In this document: positions 12,016-24,079 of the stretch, in pieces
Numbering within the stretch: position 1 is the first letter of the stretch
How the letters are laid out: each line of letters opens with the position of its first letter
Source of the DNA: Neocallimastix lanati (nom. inval.)
Taxonomy: Eukaryota > Neocallimastigomycota > Neocallimastigomycetes > Neocallimastigales > Neocallimastigaceae
DNA: 27,500 nt
Direction of reading: 5' to 3'
NCBI GenBank assembly: GCA_016946835.1
Contig: JACVTC010000068.1
Span: forward strand, 577,501 to 605,000
Program-made: the position numbers and the translations under genes
Notes under the pieces: generated by a model
The model's database searches: none
Told to the model about the DNA's origin: nothing
The model's input: only the letters and a program-made list of their open reading frames with translations

Positions 12016-12027
12016 GGCTCTAAATCA
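12016..12027 (-). other. Candidate primer-binding site of the copia remnant
   Basis: Immediately inside the 5' LTR the minus strand reads TGATTTAGAGCC. This resembles TGGTATCAGAGCC, the initiator-tRNA-complementary site of many copia elements, with two substitutions and one deletion. Position is right but the match is weak. Confidence 0.35.
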
Positions 12028-12030
12028 ATT

Positions 12031-12182
12031 AAATATGACACTTAAAATCAGAAATAATATTTTGTAATTTATTTTGTGTTCATTTATTTACTTTATTGCT
12101 TTTACATTAAGAAAGACCTTCTTCATTTAAGAATATATCATTACATGTTATTTATAATCATTTTTTCTATAATAGTCCAACA
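12031..12182 (-). repeat. 5' LTR of the copia-type element
   Basis: On the minus strand it opens with TGTTGGACTATTATAG; TGTTGGA is the common start of Ty1/copia LTRs. Its inner 116 bp align with the 3' LTR remnant. Length is about 150 bp. No clear target-site duplication could be matched at the outer ends. Confidence 0.6.
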
Positions 12183-13072
12183 TTATTGGTAACATTTAAC
12201 TTTATACTACATGATACTATTAAATAAAAAATATTTACATTTAATAATGTAGTATAATGTACAATGTAATTAAACACATAACTTTAAACACATAACTGTG
12301 ATATTTGACAAGTTTAAAATTATTATGAAAATCTTTCAAAAAAATAAAAAAATACAAATATAAATTTTTTTTTTTTTTTTTTTTTTGAAATATATTTCTA
12401 ATATTACTGTATGTTTTTTACGACAATTATAAAATAAAAAAAAAAAAATTTTTTTAATTTTAGTTTTTAATAACAAATTTATCATAATCATAAATGAATA
12501 TGTGAATACGTTTTGATAAAAATTTAATATTATTAATTAAAAAAAAAAAAAAAAAAAAAAAAAGTGATTTTGAAATTCAATATTACATAATATTTAATAA
12601 TAATATTGATGATGATAATGATGATGATAAATTTTATGTTAACAATTAAAAAAAATTAAAAAGAAAAATATGATATTTTATCAACAGTTATTTTATATAA
12701 TGTTTAAAATATAGTTGATTTTTAACAAAAAAAAAAAAAAAATAAAATAAAATAATATTTATATATACATTATTTTAAAAAAAAAAAAAAAACTCAAATA
12801 ATAAAAATTATAATTCAATAATATCTTTATTATTGTTTTTCTATTTCATTAGTTATTCGTATGTGAATTTAATATGTATATAAAAAAATTATAGTAATAA
12901 AAATAATATTAAATAAAACACTATACTATAATGCTTAAATTTAACATCCAGTTTTATAAACAATAAAAATTAAAAAAAAATAAAAATAAAAATAAAAATA
13001 AAAAAAATAAAAATTAAATTAAAAAAATAAATTAATAAATTAATTTATAAAATAAAATTTTTATATTCATAT

Positions 13073-13111
<39 letters not shown>

Positions 13112-13596
13112 TTTTTTTTCTTTAAATCATTTTATCTAAAATATATTTCTTTGTTTTTGTTTGATTTCCTATAAAAATAATTATTGTTTTTTTTTTTTTT
13201 TTTTTGTTTTTTATACAGCAATAAATTAATAATAAAATAATTCAAAAAAAATAAAAAATAAAATCATTTATATAAAAAAAATTTATTTCTTAGAAAATTA
13301 TATACATTACTGTTATTTAATAGGATTTCTTCATGAATATTTATATTAATTTCTCCTCAACATTATAAAATTTTAAAAAGAATAGTTTAATTATTATAGA
13401 AAAAAAATAATAATAATAATAATTTATTAATATTTTCGAAATAATGATTACTTACACAACTTAAAATAATATATATTTATTTAACAAATATATTTAAATA
13501 TATTTAATATAATTACAAGTTGTGTTGACTATTTTATCTATTAATTATTATTAAAATTAATTATAGTAATAATATAAACTTAAAATATAGATATTC

Positions 13597-13650
<54 letters not shown>

Positions 13651-13716
13651 ATGAAATTAAAGTTTAAAAAAAATTGATAATAAAAAAAAGTAAAGTTTAA
13701 ATTTTAAATAAAAAAT

Positions 13717-13773
<57 letters not shown>

Positions 13774-14431
13774 AGAAATTTTAATTAAAAAAAAAAAAAA
13801 AAAAAAAATACATATGTCACTATTTATTAACTATTTAATAATTCGGTATAGCATATTCAACTTTATTTTTGTATGATTCCCATTAAATTTAAAAAATTCA
13901 ATTTTTAAGATATGAATTAATTAAATATAATAAAAAAAAATAAAAAAACAAGTCAATTAATTTTAAATAAATTTATAAATTATATTCTAAAAAGTATTTA
14001 CATAAATAATACAGTTAACTGACAAATTACTAATATATTTTTTGAATAGTAAAAAATATTATTAAATTAAAAATAAAATTGTAAAATTAATAAAGTACTG
14101 AAAAAAAAAAAAAAAAAAATTAATACTAACAAATGAAAAAAAAAATAAAAATAAAAATAATATAGAGTAATTAATCATAAAATACTTTAAAGAAAAAAAT
14201 ATAATCAAAAATACTTGTCATGGAGTTAAATATTTAATAGATAAAAATATTATAAAAATTAATAATTTCATAATATAGCAATATATATTTAAATAAAAAT
14301 TAAAATAAAAATAAAAATAAAATAAAATAAAATATATATATATATATAATACATAATCACCTAATCATAAAAAAAATTATATATATATATATATTTATTT
14401 ATTTATTTATTTATTTATTATATTTCATTAA
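12183..14431. other. AT-rich intergenic region upstream of receptor gene B
   Basis: About 2.2 kb of A/T homopolymers, including poly-A runs near 12539-12563, 13080-13107, 13598-13626 and 13723-13771, plus TA and ATTT repeats (about 14381-14419) close to the start of gene B. I find no coding frame, RNA gene or recognisable promoter element. Confidence 0.8.
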
Positions 14432-16794
14432 ATGTTATACCAAAAATTATTATTATTATTAATTGTAACAATATGGAGGAGCATAGCCATAGATATAATA
14501 ATTCCTGATGATGGTTATGAATTGAGTGACGTTCCTTCACTAATAGATCAATATTCCTTGAAACATAAAACTATCATTTTTTATATTAATAGCGACCATT
14601 ATGAATTAAACATCAATAGAGATATCACCATTAGAGTTCCTCCAAATACCAATGTATCATTCATTGGAAAATCACCATCATCACCATCATCACATGCACT
14701 GATTGATTATTCTAGAGGATTTTTTAATGTTATTATCAACTTTACTGAATATACTGATCAACAAATAATCTTTGAAAATATAGAATTCTATAATTTTTCT
14801 AATCCAAGAGCTTCAGAAGTTACTAATATATTTTATATGACCGCTATCAACCATAAATTTAATATTTTATTCAAAAATTGTATTTTTAATACAAGTAATT
14901 CTTCAGTCTTTAAGTTAGATATTGATAAAACCTCATATATTGATGATATCAAATATGTACTTCGTTTTGAATCATGTAAATTCAGGTAAATTTTTAATTT
15001 AAAAAAATAAAATAAAAATAAAAATAAAAATAATAATAAAATATAATAAATTAAATTATATAACATAAATATTTAAAAAAAAAATAAATAATAATTATTA
15101 TATATGATATAATGATTTGTAAAAATAATAATATTTTCTTAAAACTTTAATAAAATAAATAATCTTATAATTTTATTAAAATTACCTTTTGTTCATGTTT
15201 ATTATCAATTTTATTACTTAAGAAAAATACATAATAATGGAGTTTTTATATTGAATGGTAGAGGTTTATATACTAAAAATAATATTGGAGTTCGTATTGA
15301 AAATTCGGATTTTAACGAATGTTCAGATATAATAAAGCAAGAATATGGTTATATAAAATTTAATAATTGTAACTATACGATATACATACATATATTAAAT
15401 AAAAAAATTAAACAACTATATAATATATTATATATATATATATTAGTAATATTAATTTCTTTAAAAATATAAAAACAAATATATATATATATATATTTAA
15501 CTCATTTATAATATAATATAATATAATATAATATATAGGTCATTTTGAAAATTTATCTACTGAACGAAATTATGCAATTTTTAATGAAATGATTTATGAT
15601 GCTGGGTTATATATTGAAAACAGTTCCTTTAAAAATATTAATGTTCCTGCTACTGTACCATTCATTACTGCATATGGAAATTTAATAAAGTACATATTTT
15701 TGTTATAAAACAAATCCATCATTGTTACTTATAAAGAAAATAAATGAATAAATAAATAAATAAATAGCAAATCATTAAAATATTATAATAATTCATTAAT
15801 AATTTATTATCAATATATATATTTAAATAGTTTCAATAATGTCACCATGGTCAATGTTCATACCAAAATTGGATTTTTAATTAATAATAGATGGAAAAAT
15901 ATAGAAATTATAAATACATACTTTAATTCTTGCTTATTCGATGGTAAATTATATGTATTATTTAGAAATTTATTAACTTTTATATAATTATCATTAAAAA
16001 AATATATAAATAAATATATTAATTTAAAAATAAAAAAAAATAATAATAATAATAATAATAAAATAAAATAAGATATAAGTACATTAATTGTAGGAGAAAG
16101 AGCAAGGGTTTATTTTAATAATTCAATCATTAAAAATTTTATTAATCCAAATTATTTTTCAGCAATAACAGATCTAAAATATAGTGAAACTTATTTTGAC
16201 AATTGTGAAATTAAAAATTTAAAGTAAATAAATTAGAAAATTAGAATTGGACTAAACTCTTTTAAAATATTTAAAATAAATCATTCTATTATTATTTTTA
16301 TTATTATTATTCAATCAAATATTTATTATATTCTACTTGTTAATATATTTATATCTACATAAATATTTATAAATATATATATATATATATATTGTATTAT
16401 CTCATTTGTTAATATAATTTAGTTTATATGGAACTTCACTATTTAATTCTCAATCCTTGAATATCATAAAAAATACTAAAATAGATACTATTTCAACTAA
16501 TTATAGATCTATTTTAAGTTCAAGCTATCATAATCTAGAATTATATAATGTTGACATATCAAATATTAATCTATATGGTGATATTAACGAATCCTTTTTA
16601 ATGTCATTTGTAGGAGAAGAGAAAACTAACAGTATAATATTTCAAAATGTTAATATATCAAATATTACTTCTAATGGAAATGTTATTAAATTAGAAGGAA
16701 ATTATGTAAATATTAAATGGGATAACGTAACAGTTACTAATTCATATTCCAGTGGTTCATTTTTAAAAAGTGATGCTAAAAATGTATTTATTTT

Positions 16795-16853
<59 letters not shown>

Positions 16854-18988
16854 TTTTTTAAAATAAAAATAAAATTTATTTAATATTATATATAATATAT
16901 TTTGTTATTTATTATTTTTATATTAATGTAATATGAAATAATGTTACTCAACATGATAAATATAATTTATTTAGATTCAATTTAAAGTGAATCATTTCAA
17001 TTTTAGTAATAATGTCAATGCAAATAAACTTGAAAATGGTTTTTTTCACTTTCAAAATAATATGGTTATAGATATTGAAAATTCTGAATTCAATAATAAT
17101 GAATCTCATTCTTCCGGTATATTGTAAATATATGATATTTTAATAAAAATTTTCATTATGATAATTATTATTTATTATGGATATTATTAACATTTAAATA
17201 GATACTAATCAAATGAAAAAAATTTTTATTATTTATAAATTCTTTTTTTTTTTTTTTTATTTAAAAAAAAATAAAACAAAATAAAAAATAAAAATAAAAA
17301 AAAAAATAAAAAAAAATACATATATATATAATATATATTTCAAAAAGAGTTTTAGATGATATAGAAAACTTATATATGAACATTATATATAGTAGTTTTT
17401 TAAAGAATTCTTGTCATACAAATGGAGGAATTATTTACTTTGTCAAAGATAAATATGAAGATGCAGAAAATGTTAAGAATATTAATATTCAATATTCAGA
17501 ATTTAGAGAGAATAGAGCTAATCACTTTGGAGGGGTATTTTGTATAAATATGAAAAAATCGTCTACCATGGCAATCAGAAACAACATATTTGTCAGTAAT
17601 TCTGCTGGAATTGCTGGTGGAATAGCCTTCTTTGAAGAAATTACTAATAATGTCAATGAAATTATTGAACTGTATTTAAGTAATAACAATAAAAATAATA
17701 CCATGATCTCTAATAAAGCGATCTCTCACGGGAATTCATTGGCCACGCATCCTTCGCAAATTTCTAAAAAGCTCGATAATTTAGAAGAACATGAATTATA
17801 TTCAGGTGGTTCTCTGTCTTTTACGATTGAGCTTAAAGATAAAATAGGAAATATTATCTATGATAGGGAAAAGTATTATTCTAATATTGGTGTTGAATTT
17901 AAATTATTAATCAATTCCAACCAACCATTGACAGATTATTATTATTATATATCAGATGATGTCAGTACATTTATTAATGGTAAATTTTAAAATATATAAA
18001 AAGAATAATTTATTAAACTTTATAAATATATATAGATAGATAAATAAATAGATAAATAAATAAATAGATAGAAATAAAGATAAAATAGAATAGTATATAT
18101 AAATACATATATATAATTAAATTTATTAATGATAATTATTGCAATAATAATAATAATAACAGTAATAATAATAAAATTAATATATATATATATATATATT
18201 ATTGAAAAAAATTCATAAAAAAAATATATAAAAATTTATCTATGAATTCTATTATTAAATATAGGTACAATTAAAATTAATTCCTTACATATCTACACTC
18301 GATATCCTGGAACATATCAGTTGGAAGTGAGCACTAAACAAAATGGGCTTGATGTTTTGAAAAATTTAAATGGTTTTAAATTAACCTACATAATTACAAT
18401 TAATGACTGCCCATCTAATACTATTAAACTTCGTACGAAGAAAAATAATTTATTTTATTGTGAGGAACCGATATGTAGTAAAAAATGTAAATTAAAATTG
18501 CATTATAATTGTTTTAAAGGAAATGATGAAATAAATAGTCCCCTATATAATAATTGTACTTGTGAAACGGGATGGAAAGGTGATTTATGTGATGAAAAAG
18601 ATTTCTATGATGCAAGGTATAGGCACAAAAAAAAAAATAAAAAATAAAAAATAAAAAATAAAAAATAAAAAAAAATAAATAAATAATAATAATAACAATA
18701 ATTATTAGTTTATATAAAAACTTTTATTATTTGCTTATTTGCTTGCTTATAATAGAAATAAATAAATATAAATATAATACATTTATATAATATATTGTTT
18801 AATATAATTTATTTAATATAAGCATAGTTTTATATAAAATTATAATTATTATCATTATTATTATTATTAATTATTAATTATTAATTATTAATTATTACTA
18901 TTATCATTATTATTAATTATTAATTATTAATTATTACTATTTTTATTATTATTATTATTAATTATTAATTATTATTATTAATTAATTA

Positions 18989-19040
<52 letters not shown>

Positions 19041-19044
19041 ATCT

Positions 19045-19077
<33 letters not shown>

Positions 19078-20861
19078 TAATAAATATTAAGTAAACACAA
19101 AAATAGGTTTAGTGCAATTACTCATACCATGAGTATCTTAATTCTTTCACTGATTGGCTTTGTTTTAATGAATGTAAACAGTTCTATTATACAAGATTAC
19201 GGATTAGTATCCTATCTCTGTATTTCTATTGGTTTCCTCATTAAGAATGACAGTAACTATTATGTAGTTAATGATAGTATAACTAATTGTTATATGCATG
19301 TCCTGTTCTCCAGTATTGGATTTATGCTCATCTATATTCCATTTACTGTTAAATTAATTGTTTCATCAACCTACACCTTAAAATTCAATAATTCTAAAAG
19401 AGATTCGATTTTAATGACCAATATTTTTTCTACTCCTATCTATAGAAGCATGTTTTGCTCCAGTAAAGAATCATCAAACAGTAAAGGATACACCAATTTT
19501 AGTTCTCAAAATATGAGTAATTTCGGAAGTTCCGCAAACCTCTTAAAAAACGGACCAAATTCAATCAATAACTTCCAAAACTTAAATTTTCTAGACTATA
19601 ATCCCTCCACAGTATCTACAAATAAAACAGTAACGGCGAACAAATATTTTAGATTAAGTACTCTTATCAAAAATAATATGAATGATGATTATAATATTAA
19701 TTACGATATCAAAAAAAGTAATAATATTACTGATAGCAATAGAAAGAGTATGATGCATCGAAGTCAATCCGAAGTACTACTAATTAAAAATGATAATAAT
19801 AAAATTGATTGGTCACTAATCAAAAGTTTATCAAGCAAAACAAATTCTAATCCCTCTATAAATGGTATAGATGAACGAACTATAAATAGTTATCGCAATA
19901 GATTTAAAACCATTGTTAAAATGACATATGTAGAAATCATGATTACCATACTATCCTTTTTTGCTTTATTAATTCCTTCATTTACTTACATGTTTGTCGT
20001 TAGTAATAGAGAACTAGAAGTGGAGCAAATGCTTAATGGATTATATACCCATATTTGTCCTGTTAGAAAGATTCCAATGATTATTAATATCATTAAACTT
20101 ATTCTACTATTATATCATATTTTGAAAATGAAAATTGTATTCAATGGAAGATATATCTTCTTTGAGAATAAATTAATATGTTTCATTTCTATTGCTTGGA
20201 TTATATTAGATCCTGGAATAAAAGTAAATATTCTTTGATATATATACATATTATACATACACATAAATATAAATATATTTATTAGAATTTTATTTTAAAT
20301 AGTGTTGTTATTATTATTTTTATTATGATTATGATTGTGATTATATTTTTTTTGATATACAAAATAGTATGATTAATATATTAATAAATTTCTATATTTA
20401 TTTATTTATTTTTTTTTTTTTTTTTTTTTTGACTATTTATATAAACTTTTTTTTTTTTTTTGTAGATAATAACATACAATGTTATTTTAAATAATAACGA
20501 AACATCACAAAAGATTCAATTTTATTGTAATTCTTTCTTTAGTTTAATTATGATATTAACTTATTACATGTACTTAATCCTTATTTTATTTATGGAAAAA
20601 GGCAATGATCGATTAAATTATTTCATTAGTATTCCTAAAAAGAAATGTATTATTCACAATTCATATACCTGTAACTGTGCCGATAACAAAAAAATTGTAT
20701 TCTATAACGATGATGAAATACAGAGTATCAATGAATATATTAAATTTTATAATGATAATTTCTCTGCCAATTCAATTATTTTAAACATAAAAAGAACACT
20801 ACAAATAAAATTTTATGAATTAAAAATTAAATTTCCACAAATGAATTGGCATAAACAATAA
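14432..20861 (+). CDS. Beta-helix/EGF-like class C-type 7TM receptor, gene B
   Basis: Paralogue of gene A in the same orientation. Eleven exons: 14432-14985, 15223-15368, 15539-15689, 15831-15943, 16073-16223, 16423-16783, 16975-17123, 17348-17979, 18265-18616, 19107-20223 and 20466-20861, giving 1,373 residues without an internal stop. A signal peptide (cleavage probably after SIA, residue 19) precedes the beta-helix. Pmp-like coils read NRANHFGGV and NSAGIAGGI. AISHGNSLATHP follows, then SGGSLSFTIELKD and DREKYYS, and an EGF-like cluster (about 820-862). TM1-TM7 span roughly 877-1287, with the TM3 Cys and the ECL2 HICP Cys kept. The TM3-TM4 loop is about 175 residues and rich in Ser and Asn. 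The tail carries CIIHNSYTCNC. The exon sequence is visibly less AT-biased than in gene A, suggesting stronger constraint or expression. Likely a cell-surface sensor; ligand unknown. The start is the first Met before the signal peptide. Confidence 0.87.
16784..16860 (+). repeat. (ATTT)n microsatellite at an intron donor in gene B
   Basis: Intron 6 opens with GTATTTATTTT and runs straight into about 60 bases of TTTA repeats, so the donor site is continuous with the array. Read-through would add a Phe-Ile-Tyr-Leu repeat tail; the paralogue shows that exon 6 ends at 16783. Confidence 0.75.
18840..19075 (+). repeat. ATT/ATTA arrays and poly-T tract in intron 9 of gene B
   Basis: Interrupted ATT and TAATTATT repeats end in a long T run (about 19047-19076), 30 bases before the intron 9 acceptor. 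It is probably just expansion of the intron's pyrimidine side. Confidence 0.75.
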
Positions 20862-22485
20862 AAGATTTATTAAAATCTTTTAAAAAAAAAAAAATTATAT
20901 CTATTTCTATATATATATATATATATATAATTTTTTTTTTTTTTATTTAGTTTAATTTTTGTTTTTGTTTTTATTTTTTTTTTCTACTTTACTTTTTATT
21001 CATAAAATTAGTAACTTAAGAATTAAGAAATAAACTTATATAAATTAATATACATATACATATCCAATAAATTATATATTTTAGAAATAATGTTAAATTC
21101 ATTTATACATAAAATATATAAAATATAAAATATATAATATATAAAATATATAAAATATATAAATATAAAATATAGAGAAAAAAAAATGTAAATTATTAAT
21201 TTATTAATTTAAATAAAATGTAAAATAAACTAATACTCATAAAATAAAAAATAAAATAAAAATTTCCTCGAAGAATTTTTTAAAAAAAAAATAATAATAA
21301 TTTAATCTAATTACTCAATATATAATAAATTTTCTTTATATAATAGTAAATATAATAAATAATTAGATATCCTAATGGATTAATAGAATATATAATAAAA
21401 AAAAAAAAAAAATGAAGTAATGGAATAACAGATTAATAAAATAAAATAAAAATTTTAAGAAGATAGAACCACTAATAATAAATAATAATAATGGAATAAA
21501 TAATAATGGATTTAATATAAATTAAAATGAATTGATTAAAATTAAAATTAATACAATAAATATTAATATATTTTTAAATATAGAATTAATATTAATAGAA
21601 TTAATAGAGAAGAAAGAATTTCATATAAATAAAATAAAAATAATTAAATAATTAAATAAATAATCACTAAATAAATATATAAATTAAAATATTAATTTAA
21701 TATAAATTAAAGTTTTAAATTGGTGACAAAAATAAATAAATAAATAATAAATAAATAAATAAATATGTATATTTTAACATTTTTTTTAAAAAGAAACTTC
21801 TAAAAAAAAAAAAAAAATTCATTGGAAATCTCTAGAAAGGTTGAAAATTTTATAGAAAGAAATAAAAAAATAAATTAATTTAAAAATTAAAAAATTAAAA
21901 AAAAAGAAAAAGAAAAGAAAAGAAAAAGAAAATATTAAATTGCATTAATAGTTAATTTAAGAAAAGAAAGAAAAAAAAAAAAAAAGAAAAAAGAAAAAAG
22001 AAAAAAGAAAAAAAATTAAAAAATTAATAATAATAATAATTATAAAATAATAATTATTCTTAGAAAAAAAAAATTAGAAGATCATATTTTTTATGGATAA
22101 ATATATAATTTTATTAATAATATATTTATCTTTTTATCAATAAAGAAATATAATAGATAATTTTTAATTCTAAGAAATTATAATTAATATTATTTTAACA
22201 AAATATAATTAAAAAAAAATATATAAATATCATTTATTTCCTCATTGTAAATTTTTTTTACTTCATTGAATTTATTAAATAAATAATAAATTAATATACC
22301 TAAAAAAAAAAATTAACGATATAAAAATAAAAAGTATACTTTACAAAAAAAAAAAAAAATTAACAATTTAATAAATAAATAAAGCGTTTAATAAAAAAAA
22401 ATCATAATAATTTAAAATAATAATAAAATACAATAATAATAATTAACAATACTATTATAATAACAAAAAACAAAAAAAAAACAAA
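20862..22485. other. AT-rich intergenic region upstream of the Hsp20 gene
   Basis: No gene seen. It contains ATAAAATAT-type repeats (about 21110-21175), an A/G-rich stretch (about 21899-22015) and many A tracts. The final 60 bases before the Hsp20 start are A-rich, as expected for a 5' leader in such a genome. Confidence 0.8.
21792..21801 (+). promoter_or_regulatory. Possible heat-shock element
   Basis: AGAAACTTCT fits the nGAAnnTTCn dyad recognised by heat-shock factor. Extra GAA triplets follow at about 21822, 21832 and 21840. It lies about 690 bp before the Hsp20 start, far for a proximal promoter, and short motifs arise easily by chance in this composition. Confidence 0.25.
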
Positions 22486-23136
22486 ATGAGTTTAATTCAT
22501 CATAATCTATTTGAACCCTATGAACGTTCATTTTTCGATGATCCATTCTTTCGTGAATTTGATCGGGAAGTCCTTAGTTTTGATGATGATACTTCGAAGC
22601 CTAAGAATCATCATCATTTAATTTCAACTAAACATAAGCATTTCCCTCATCATATATGGCATCATCATCATAAAGAGGATGATCGAAATCAAGATCCATT
22701 CCATAAAGTAAAAAAACAAATGACAAAAGCTTTCGATAAAGATGTCTTTAAGATGGTTGATTTCTGTCCAAGTATAAATATTAGTGAAGATGATAAGGCC
22801 TTCTATATTCATGCTGATTTACCAGGAATGACAAAGGATCAAGTTAAAATAGAATGGACAGAGGATGATCGTATACTGACAATTTCTGGAGAAAGAAAAG
22901 CAGTAAATAATCATTCTAGCGATGACAACAATGATAAGAAATTATTTAAGCATAATAACAGCAAGAAATTTTCAAAAATGGAGTGTTATTATGGTCGTTT
23001 TGAAAGATCTTTTACCGTACCAGAGAATGCTGATCTTGATAGTGTTCAAGCCAAAATGGAAAATGGAGTATTAGAAATATCTGTCAAAAAGATTAAGCCT
23101 GATGTTTCTCATACTCATCGCATTGAAATTCAATAA
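22486..23136 (+). CDS. Small heat-shock protein, Hsp20/alpha-crystallin family
   Basis: Intronless 216-residue gene. Residues about 93-203 form an alpha-crystallin domain: INISEDDKAFYIHADLPGM, then WTEDDRILTISGERK, GRFERSFTVPE and MENGVLEISVKK, the last two being hallmark blocks of the family. The C-terminal I-x-I motif (IEI, 213-215), which docks onto neighbouring dimers during oligomer assembly, is present. Such proteins bind unfolding clients without ATP, usually in the cytosol. Two features are unusual: a histidine-rich N-terminal segment (about 42-62, with HHH, HKHFPHH and HHHH) and a long polar loop (about 140-165) inside the domain before the GRFERSF strand. The start is preceded by an A-rich leader with A at -3. 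No organelle targeting signal is evident. Confidence 0.95.
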   Translation: MSLIHHNLFEPYERSFFDDPFFREFDREVLSFDDDTSKPKNHHHLISTKHKHFPHHIWHHHHKEDDRNQDPFHKVKKQMTKAFDKDVFKMVDFCPSINISEDDKAFYIHADLPGMTKDQVKIEWTEDDRILTISGERKAVNNHSSDDNNDKKLFKHNNSKKFSKMECYYGRFERSFTVPENADLDSVQAKMENGVLEISVKKIKPDVSHTHRIEIQ

Positions 23137-23323
23137 AAATAATAAATATAAATAAAACAATAAAAAAAAAATTATTAATATATAAAATATTTATATATAA
23201 ATATATTTATTTTTTATTTTTTTCCTTCTTTTTCTTATTATTTTTTTTTCCAAACATTAATATACAATACCAAAAGAATCTTATCATCCTATATATTAAG
23301 TTAGGAGAAAAAAAAAAGAATTA

Positions 23324-23355
<32 letters not shown>

Positions 23356-23593
23356 TAAGATGAAGAAGCAAATCTATTATTCGTCAAAATAAAAATAAAA
23401 ATAAAAATAAAAATTGTATGTAACTTTCATGTGAATATTGTATATAATATTATAAAGTAAAATTAAAATTAAAATAAAAATAAAAAAAATTATAAAATAT
23501 AAAAATAAAAAAATAAAAAATTAAAAAAAAAAATGACAGTTTTGTGTTAAGTTTATAAAAATTAATCTTTATTTATTTAATTGTTATATTAAG
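23137..23593. other. 3' flank of the Hsp20 gene
   Basis: AT-rich sequence with AATAAA-like words soon after the stop (23144 onward), a poly-A run (about 23332-23355) and AAAAT repeats. I see no further gene. Confidence 0.75.
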
Positions 23594-23633
23594 TATATAT
23601 ATATATATATTTCTAAATTCTTATTATTTTTAA

Positions 23634-23671
<38 letters not shown>

Positions 23672-23765
23672 AAATTCTTATTATTTTTAAGCATATATAT
23701 ATATATATATTTCTAAATTCTTATTATTTTTAAGCATATATATATTTCTAAATTTTTATTATTTA
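23594..23765 (+). repeat. Minisatellite of TCTAAATTCTTATTATTTTTAAGC units
   Basis: Four copies of TCTAAATTCTTATTATTTTT followed by AAGC, starting near 23612, 23669, 23712 and 23747. The last is diverged and shortened. The units are separated by (AT)n linkers of different length. Confidence 0.8.
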
Positions 23766-23850
23766 TATAATCAATGTTATATTTCTATTTCTATTTTTTT
23801 TTTTTTTTTAATTTTTTTTTCTGTTTTTTTTTTTTTTTTTTTATGTTTTT

Positions 23851-23976
23851 TTTGTGTTTTGTTTTTTAAGTCAATAAGGAATGAGTAGTGATTGTATGAA
23901 TGAACGAAGAAGCCTTAAAGAACCTTAACTCTCCATATATAGATTGAATTTTATTTCGTTTTGCTTTATTTTGACT
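23851..23976 (+). repeat. Left long direct repeat flanking the LINE remnant
   Basis: About 126 bp matching 26131-26267, sharing GTAGTGATTGTATGAATGAA, AACCTTAACTCTCCATATAT and TTGAATTTTATTTC. The copies differ by several substitutions and an indel of about 8 bp after TAAGTCAAT. They may be an aged long target-site duplication or fragments of another repeat family. Confidence 0.75.
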
Positions 23977-24079
23977 AAATTTGTTAGACCAGAATAATTT
24001 GGATTTAGAAATAAGGAAGAATGTATAAGTTTATATATTTTCAATTAGGGAAATATATCAAGGAAGAAAATTTAAGGAA

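Larger units (their letters stand above)
8649..12182 (-). mobile_element. Decayed Ty1/copia-type LTR retrotransposon
   Basis: Related terminal repeats (about 8649-8761 and 12031-12182) enclose minus-strand remnants in copia gene order. From 5' to 3' on the minus strand these are a candidate primer-binding site, a gag zinc knuckle (11004-11048), a possible protease motif (near 10620-10650), a gag-pre-integrase segment (9178-9356) and reverse transcriptase (8757-9033). Integrase core, RT catalytic end and RNase H are missing, and frames are broken by many stops and shifts. It is therefore non-autonomous and old. It lies between the two receptor paralogues. Part of the interior, around 9480-10600, carries nothing I recognise and may include later insertions. 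Confidence 0.75.

Noticed and set aside
17522-17704. Minus-strand frame opposite gene B exon 8
   Set aside because: Antisense shadow of a well-supported exon.
22051-22180. TTCTTAGAA and TTCTAAGAA palindromes as heat-shock elements
   Set aside because: The spacing between TTC and GAA is three bases, not the two needed for the nTTCnnGAAn form.
22624-22812. Minus-strand frame opposite the Hsp20 gene
   Set aside because: Shadow of a confident coding sequence.
23594-23765. CRISPR-like array
   Set aside because: The spacers are plain (AT)n and the context is eukaryotic; it is a minisatellite.
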